The position numbers and the translations under genes were made by a program. The notes beneath the pieces were generated by a model. It had not been told where the DNA came from and did not search any database. It saw only the letters and a program-made list of their open reading frames with translations. Below are positions 59,133 to 64,000 of a stretch of 64,000 nt of DNA, piece after piece (the first letter of the stretch is position 1; every line of letters starts with the position of its first letter). The stretch covers positions 124,001 through 188,000 of the forward strand of contig CANSRZ010000001.1 of assembly GCA_947649575.1 (NCBI GenBank). The letters are read 5' to 3'. The stretch is from an uncultured Clostridia bacterium. Its GTDB lineage: Bacteria > Bacillota > Clostridia > Christensenellales > UBA1242.

Positions 59133-59879
59133 TTATTTAATTTCAGCGTTATCTTCCTTTAAATTTATACTTTTCCCATTTTCACAGATTTGCTTGTAAC
59201 TTCCGTTTGCAAACTGATAGCATTCGCCAAATAAAGTTTGATTGCCGTTGTCATCAACAATAAAACTGCCATCAGTAATTGCAATAAAAGGTTTTTTCTT
59301 GCTGTCTTCCAAAAGTATTTTTTGCAAAACATCAAACTCTCCAAAGACATGAGAATCTTTAAAATGAGGTTCAATACTCACATTTGTTAATCCCAATGCT
59401 TTAAAATATCTTTTATTTTCAATTTCATCTTCATCTTCTGGCGAGCAATAAGCCTCTTCTGCAAGATTTATCGCACCTGCACTTTGACCAATTGTAATAG
59501 GTTTATACTTTTTCAAAATTTTAGATAGCCCAATTTCATTAAACCATTCCATTTCTCCAAGTGTATCTCCGCCAGCCAAGAAAACAATGCTTGCATTTTT
59601 TACACATTCTTCTACCCTGTCTTTTGTCCTCGCGTCAATAATTCTCAAGTTTTTAAAATCAAAACCTGACATATTAAATGAGTCAAAAGTCAATTTTGCA
59701 TAACTATCATTTATATCATAAGAGTTTGGATTACTTACAATAAACACAAAGTTTTCTCCACCTTTTGTGTATTTTTGCAAATTCTCAACAAATTTGTTTG
59801 TGTTGTTGAGTTTTGACACTACTCTAACTCCATTTACTTTTTTGCTTGCACCTACATCACTTGTTAAAAATACTACCAT
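59133..59879 (-). CDS. Peptidase E-like S51 family protein (copy 2)
   Basis: A 248-residue protein with GGAGGATAT before ATG. The nucleophile motif is ITIGQSAGAINLAE (about 130-143), and FLAGGDTLGEMEWFNEIGL (about 102-120) and LGLTNVSIEPHFKDSHVFG fit the family. It shares layout with 55362-56096, including the C-terminal LFGECYQFANGSYKQICENG resembling LYGECYLIKNGKVEKICDDG, so the two are paralogues. It lies directly upstream of dnaX. Confidence 0.8.
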   Translation of the reverse strand: MVVFLTSDVGASKKVNGVRVVSKLNNTNKFVENLQKYTKGGENFVFIVSNPNSYDINDSYAKLTFDSFNMSGFDFKNLRIIDARTKDRVEECVKNASIVFLAGGDTLGEMEWFNEIGLSKILKKYKPITIGQSAGAINLAEEAYCSPEDEDEIENKRYFKALGLTNVSIEPHFKDSHVFGEFDVLQKILLEDSKKKPFIAITDGSFIVDDNGNQTLFGECYQFANGSYKQICENGKSINLKEDNAEIK

Positions 59880-59941
59880 AATATCCTCCTAAGTTTTTTA
59901 TTATTTTAACACACATTTTTTATTTGTGCAAGGATTTTTTA

Positions 59942-60685
59942 TTATGCCAAATTTATAAGGTTCACAAAGCCGTTCGCATCAAGACAAGCGCCGCCAATAA
60001 GCACGCCATCAATGCCTTTGGCTTTAAGTATGCTTTGGATATTTTTGATATTCACGCTTCCGCCATACAAAACTTTGGTTTCCTTGCCCGCCTTTTCAGA
60101 AAAGTCATCAGTAAGCACTTTGCGAATGGCTTTTACAGCATATTCAATTTCTTTAACAGTTGCATTCTTGCCATTCCCAATTGCCCAAATTGGCTCATAT
60201 GCGATAGTTATATTTTCAAGCTCATTTTCATAAAGTCCTTTCAAGCCCTCCTCTATTTGCGCTTTTAAAGTTTCAAGCGTTTTTAGAGTATTCTTTTCGG
60301 TCAGGCTTTCACCGACACATAAAATTATATCAAGGCGATTTTTGAGTGCCACCTTAATTTTTTTATTGATAGTTTTATTGCTTTCTTTAAACTTTGCTCG
60401 TCTTTCACTGTGGCCAATAATAACCGCTTCAGCACCTGCATCAACAAGCATTCTGCCAGAAATCTCGCCTGTGCATTTTCCCTCATCTTCATCGGCAAGA
60501 TTTTGAGCGCCAAGTTTTATCCCTGTGCCTTTCAAAAAATAGTTGCCTGTTGCCAGGCTTGTGTAAGGCAAGCAAAAAGTGAGTTCTGCCTTTGCAGAAT
60601 CAACCTTAGCCAAAAAGTTGATAAAATATCTCTTTGTTTCCTCAACAGTAGCATTCATTTTGAAGTTTGCAACAATTTTTTTCAT
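59942..60685 (-). CDS. tpiA: Triosephosphate isomerase
   Basis: The ATG at 60685 follows AAGGGGAT and gives 247 residues. MKKIVANFKMNATVEETK carries the substrate-binding Asn and Lys, GHSERR the catalytic His (about 89), and IAYEPIWAIGNGKNAT the catalytic Glu (about 158) with the following mobile loop. A GGSVNIKN-like phosphate loop is near residue 205. It converts dihydroxyacetone phosphate to glyceraldehyde-3-P and lies downstream of pgk. Confidence 0.95.
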   Translation of the reverse strand: MKKIVANFKMNATVEETKRYFINFLAKVDSAKAELTFCLPYTSLATGNYFLKGTGIKLGAQNLADEDEGKCTGEISGRMLVDAGAEAVIIGHSERRAKFKESNKTINKKIKVALKNRLDIILCVGESLTEKNTLKTLETLKAQIEEGLKGLYENELENITIAYEPIWAIGNGKNATVKEIEYAVKAIRKVLTDDFSEKAGKETKVLYGGSVNIKNIQSILKAKGIDGVLIGGACLDANGFVNLINLA

Positions 60686-60696
60686 TTTCTTATCCC

Positions 60697-61013
60697 CTTT
60701 TCTTTTTCTTTTTTGAAAAAAAGAAACAAAAAACTTTGAACTATTAACGCTTTTTAAATTTGCTTTAAACACTTTTCATATCTAACAAAATTGCAAATTC
60801 TGCAAAGCGTTAAGATTAAATTTATTTTATATACTTTTAAAAAGATAATAAAAATAAAGTTCATTTGCGATGCGATGGCAAAAATTTGCCAAGTAATACA
60901 AATTATTTTTCTTTTGAGTGCATTATGCAGCTTTTTTAAGAAAAGCAAAATTGGCTCTTCTTAGTCGTGGAACATCTGGTTCCCTTTTCTTTAAAAGAAA
61001 AGTAACAACAAAA
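60697..61013. repeat. Composite repeats filling the tpiA-pgk gap
   Basis: A pyrimidine-purine tract (60697-60735), an inverted repeat TTAACGCTTTTTAAATTTGC/GCAAATTCTGCAAAGCGTTA (60744-60763 with 60793-60813), a GGCAAAAATTTGCC palindrome near 60885, and a second palindromic tract (60970-61013) beside the pgk stop. No gene is seen in 60686-61013. Confidence 0.6.
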
Positions 61014-62195
61014 TTATCTAATTTTTTCTTGGATAATGTCAACACATGGAAGAGAGCCGTCCTCAATAAATTTGAGAGTTGCTCCGCCACCAGTCGATAA
61101 GAAGTTGATTGATGAAGCAAGTCCGCTTTGTTTGACAGCACTTACGCTATCTCCTCCGCCAACAATTGAATATGCTTTGCTGTCAGCTATAGCTTTGGCA
61201 ATTTTAAATGTACCCTCCTTAAAGCGTTCATCCTCATACTTGCCAAGCGGCCCGTTCCATAAAATTTGTCCAGCCTTTAAAATTTCATCACTAAACAGCT
61301 TGATAGTCTTTGGCCCAATGTCATAACCAATCATATCGTCAATCATAAAATCAACAATCTCTTTTTTCTCTTTCTTATCGCTTTCTCTTATAGCAATATG
61401 GTCAATTGGAAGAAGCACACGCTTGCCCTTTTCACGAGCATAGTCAAGCACTTCTTTAGCCACTGGCACACTTTCTATTGAAGTCTTGCTTGAAGCCACT
61501 GCAATGCCCTCAGCCACCAAAAATGTGTAAGCCATTGCTCCGCCAAGCAAAATACAGTCTGCAATATCAATAAGCTTTTTGATTGTTTTGATTTTATCCT
61601 TAACTTTTGCTCCGCCAATAATTGCAACAAACGGACGTTTTGGATTTTCAAGACAAAGCCCCATATTATGAAGCTCTTTTTCCATTAAAAGCCCAATCGC
61701 ATTTGGCAGAATTCTGCCTACGCCATAGATTGAAGCATGTTTACGGTGAGAAACTGAGAATGCATCATTAACAAACAAGTCGCCCAATTCTGAAATCTTT
61801 TTAGCAAAATCCATATCACAGGCTTCTTCCTGCTCATAAAAACGAACATTTTCAAGCAGCAAAATTTCGCCGTTATTTAAAGCATCAATGCGTTCTTTAA
61901 CGCCCTCAGCCAAGATATGATTTGAAAAATGAACTTTATTTGGGAACTTTTTCATAAGATAAAGCGCAATCGGCCAAAGCGACTTTGTGATTTCAAAGCC
62001 GTCAGGACGACCAAGATGCGACATCAATACAACTTTTGCGCCTTGTTCTGACAAATATTTAATTGTAGGAATTGCTTCATTCACACGAGTCATATCAAGC
62101 ATACGCCCTGCATCATCAATAGGCACATTAAAATCCACACGAAGCAAAACGCGTTTACCTTTCAAATTTACAAGATCTTTGATAGTTCTTTTCAT
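61014..62195 (-). CDS. pgk: Phosphoglycerate kinase
   Basis: The ATG at 62195 follows AAGGAG and gives 393 residues. The signature KRVLLRVDFNVPIDDAGRM is at about 15-33, the substrate-binding SHLGRPDG near 60, and the nucleotide-binding GGAKVKDKI and SIVGGGDSVSAVKQ follow. The length is standard. It makes ATP from 1,3-bisphosphoglycerate, between Gap and the lower glycolytic steps. Confidence 0.96.
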   Translation of the reverse strand: MKRTIKDLVNLKGKRVLLRVDFNVPIDDAGRMLDMTRVNEAIPTIKYLSEQGAKVVLMSHLGRPDGFEITKSLWPIALYLMKKFPNKVHFSNHILAEGVKERIDALNNGEILLLENVRFYEQEEACDMDFAKKISELGDLFVNDAFSVSHRKHASIYGVGRILPNAIGLLMEKELHNMGLCLENPKRPFVAIIGGAKVKDKIKTIKKLIDIADCILLGGAMAYTFLVAEGIAVASSKTSIESVPVAKEVLDYAREKGKRVLLPIDHIAIRESDKKEKKEIVDFMIDDMIGYDIGPKTIKLFSDEILKAGQILWNGPLGKYEDERFKEGTFKIAKAIADSKAYSIVGGGDSVSAVKQSGLASSINFLSTGGGATLKFIEDGSLPCVDIIQEKIR

Positions 62196-62354
62196 AAAAA
62201 TCTCCTTATGTAACAATTTTACTACAAAAACAATAAAATTCAAAGTAAATTAATATATTATCAAAATGAATTTAGTTTAAATATAAATTAAGTTAAAATT
62301 TCTTTTTAAAAAAAACAAAAAAGTTTTCTAGAAAGAATAAGCAAAAATAAATTC

Positions 62355-62470
62355 TTGACGCTTTCTTATTTTTGCAAGGCTGATATATTGAAGAATTTGT
62401 TAAAACAAAAATATGGAAGCGTTAATATTTAGATTTCTTTTGCTTCTTTTCTCTAAAAGAAAAGAGAAAA
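62355..62470. repeat. Composite repeat between pgk and dus
   Basis: An inverted repeat starting TTGACGCTTTCTTATTTTTG (62355) and ending ATATGGAAGCGTTAAT (about 62426) is followed by the palindromic tract GCTTCTTTTCTCTAAAAGAA. It is the reverse of the element at 57067-57176. Confidence 0.6.
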
Positions 62471-62476
62471 AGTATG

Positions 62477-63397
62477 TCAATCTAAAATACTTTTCAATAT
62501 TTCCAAACTGTTTTCAATGCTTGGACTGGTTGCAAGCGCAAGTCTGGTTTCGCTCGCACATGGCAATCCGCTGACATACCACAAAAAGTGTTTGCGAAGA
62601 TATAGCGTCAGCCATTTTTCTTCATAATATTTTCTTAAAGTTTCAACATGCTGGCAAACAACTTTAAATTTATCTTTTGGAGGTTGTTTGCCTTTAAGTT
62701 CATCAAAAATCCAAGGCCTGCCCATTGCGCCACGCCCAATCATAATGCCGTCAACACCTGTGGCTTTCATCGCCTGATAGCTTGCATTATCAACCACATC
62801 GCCGTTGCCAATAACTGGAATGTTGACATTTGCTTTAAGTTTAGCAATTGCCTCTAAGCCAGCCTTGCCAGAATAACCCATTGCAGTTGTTCTTGCATGA
62901 AGCGTGATAAAACTTGCCCCGCTTTCTTCGCACATTTTGCCGAACTCGGTTGAAATATCCCTGTCAAAGCCAAGCCTGAACTTGACTGAAAGTGGTCTGT
63001 CAGTGGCCTTTGCGCAAGCTGAAATAATTTTGCTTGCAAGCGAAAGATTTTTCATAAGCGCACTGCCCTCGCCATTCTTGACAATCTTTGGCGCAGGGCA
63101 ACCCATATTGATATCAATGATATCATAATGCGCAAGCAATGGATTTGCTAAACTTTCCGCCATAACTTCTGGCTCATGCCCAAAAATTTGTCCAATTTTG
63201 ATTTTCTCTTTTGGCGAACAAATCGTCATAAACTCTGTCTTTTTTGGATTATGAAGCATTGCCCTGCAAGAAAGCATTTCGCTCCAAGTTATATCCGCGC
63301 CAAAAATGCTGGCTATCTCACGAAAGCCAATGTCGCTCACTCCTGCCATTGGCGCAAGAGCCAATAGGTTATTTAAATTTAGTTCTTCTTTATTCAC
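62477..63397 (-). CDS. tRNA-dihydrouridine synthase
   Basis: A 306-residue FMN enzyme that reduces uridines in the tRNA D loop. Family motifs are LAPMAGVSDIGFREIA at the start, INMGCPAPKIVKNGEGSALM (about 95-114, with the catalytic Cys in NMGCP) and IGRGAMGRPWIFDE (about 222). The type (DusB versus others) is not certain, so no symbol is given. It lies next to an HU-like gene. Confidence 0.92.
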   Translation of the reverse strand: MNKEELNLNNLLALAPMAGVSDIGFREIASIFGADITWSEMLSCRAMLHNPKKTEFMTICSPKEKIKIGQIFGHEPEVMAESLANPLLAHYDIIDINMGCPAPKIVKNGEGSALMKNLSLASKIISACAKATDRPLSVKFRLGFDRDISTEFGKMCEESGASFITLHARTTAMGYSGKAGLEAIAKLKANVNIPVIGNGDVVDNASYQAMKATGVDGIMIGRGAMGRPWIFDELKGKQPPKDKFKVVCQHVETLRKYYEEKWLTLYLRKHFLWYVSGLPCASETRLALATSPSIENSLEILKSILD

Positions 63398-63433
63398 ATA
63401 AAGATTTTAACAAATTTGCGTGAAAAAGCAAAG

Positions 63434-63706
63434 CTATTTCACGCAAAGTTTTAAGTTTTTATATGCTTTAAATGTCGTAACTTTCTGAGGCTTTGTATAA
63501 TAAAAGCGTTTTGTGATTGGATTAACTTTTCTTACACTTGCCCTATCCTTAACAAAAAATTTGCCAAAGCCTGCAATTGCAACGCTTTCTCCTTTGCACA
63601 AAATCTCTTTCAAGGTTTTATCAAATGCTTGAAAAACATTAGAAATCTCCTTTGAACTTTTTCCACATTCCTTTGCAATAAGTTTTAAAAAATCAGTTTT
63701 ATTCAT
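63434..63706 (-). CDS. HU-family DNA-binding protein
   Basis: The ATG at 63706 follows GGAGGGC and gives 90 residues. The helical start MNKTDFLKLIAKECGKSSKE, the GFGKFFVKDRASVRKVNPIT arm (about 47-66) and the C-terminal VTTFKAYKNLK match HU/IHF. The arm lacks the usual RNPxTG form (KVNPITK is present instead). It bends and compacts DNA as a homodimer. Confidence 0.88.
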   Translation of the reverse strand: MNKTDFLKLIAKECGKSSKEISNVFQAFDKTLKEILCKGESVAIAGFGKFFVKDRASVRKVNPITKRFYYTKPQKVTTFKAYKNLKLCVK

Positions 63707-64000
63707 TTTTTTGCCCTCCACTTTCATGTTTGCCGAAAAACTTCAAAAACAAACCTCTTAAAACAGGAAAAGCCAAAATAAAATAACAAATTCCGCCAAT
63801 AACAGTGCCTAAAACAATAATCCAGATATTAGCCAGCTTGATTGACGTCAATAATTTAACAACAAGATACATCACAATTGAAGCAAGCAGAGGCGTTAAA
63901 ACATAGAACGCAGGAATTTGAACAAGTTTTCCAAGCTTAAACAATACCATGATAACAACAATTAAAGCCAAAACAATGTTTGAAATTGGGATTGCAAAAA
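63699..64000 (-). CDS. Polysaccharide flippase (SpoVB/MurJ-like), C-terminal part
   Basis: The reading frame is open to the right edge and ends at 63699, overlapping the start of the HU-like gene by 8 bp. The visible 100 residues hold about three membrane helices with FAIPISNIVLALIVVIMVLF and VLTPLLASIVMYLVVKLL, the composition and order of the C-terminus of MATE-like flippases of the SpoVB/MurJ group. The start is outside the window. Confidence 0.6.
   Translation of the reverse strand, partial: FAIPISNIVLALIVVIMVLFKLGKLVQIPAFYVLTPLLASIVMYLVVKLLTSIKLANIWIIVLGTVIGGICYFILAFPVLRGLFLKFFGKHESGGQKNE

Overview
The window is AT-rich DNA of a Bacillota (Firmicutes) type bacterium, most likely an uncultured Clostridia-like gut lineage. 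The evidence is Shine-Dalgarno sites of the AAGGAGG type, the order argR-recN-spoIVB and tig-clpP-clpX, a T-box leader on the pheST operon, Obg/YhbY, DivIVA-like and SpoIVB proteins, and a tRNA-Leu gene with encoded CCA. SpoIVB points to endospore formation or descent from a spore former. The long housekeeping genes read through with the standard code. No species name can be given from sequence alone.

Layout. 1-5600: a partial PadR-type regulator, a YgjP-like metalloprotease with a leaderless promoter, small unknown genes, a protein with a possible nucleotidyltransferase fold, and serS. 5600-12400: Xer-type recombinase, histidine phosphatase, spoIVB, recN, argR and a small unknown gene; two structured repeats with four-way-junction geometry flank this block. 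12300-19400: thiI with its cysteine desulfurase, then pheT, pheS and an unknown gene under a long T-box leader. 19400-23100: an RluD-type pseudouridine synthase carrying a palindromic repeat inside its reading frame, small membrane proteins, tRNA-Leu(AAG) with a duplicated 5' end, and a small ferritin-like protein. 23100-31900: clpX, clpP, tig, gap, rpiB, a YwlE-like phosphatase, rsfS and membrane proteins. 31900-42700: yhbY, obg, nth, lysS, a lytic transglycosylase, a DivIVA-like protein, lgt, a Rho paralogue that lacks ATPase motifs, a metal permease and a bactofilin-like repeat protein. 42800-49150: a MarR-controlled ABC exporter operon. 49350-53600: a tandem OB-fold protein and a 997-residue surface protein whose promoter spacer contains a G9 tract. 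53600-64000: argS, two S51 peptidases, recR, ybaB, dnaX with an A9 slip site, tpiA, pgk, dus, an HU-like protein and the end of a flippase gene.

Genes that work together: NifS-like desulfurase and ThiI (sulfur transfer to tRNA and thiamine), trigger factor/ClpP/ClpX (protein folding and turnover), DnaX/YbaB/RecR (replication and repair), Gap/Pgk/TpiA (glycolysis), and the MarR plus three-ABC-gene operon (export).

The most unusual material is between genes. There is a pair of 87-96 bp elements with the same four-way-junction fold but little shared sequence. A TGCATACTAG palindrome is dispersed and also lies at the promoter of the PadR gene. Composite palindrome plus inverted-repeat elements sit at gene borders. 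A 180-bp repeat has overrun the 3' end of spoIVB. About 20-bp direct duplications split the T-box leader and the tRNA-Leu 5' region. All functional statements come from reading the sequence; no database search or folding program was run.
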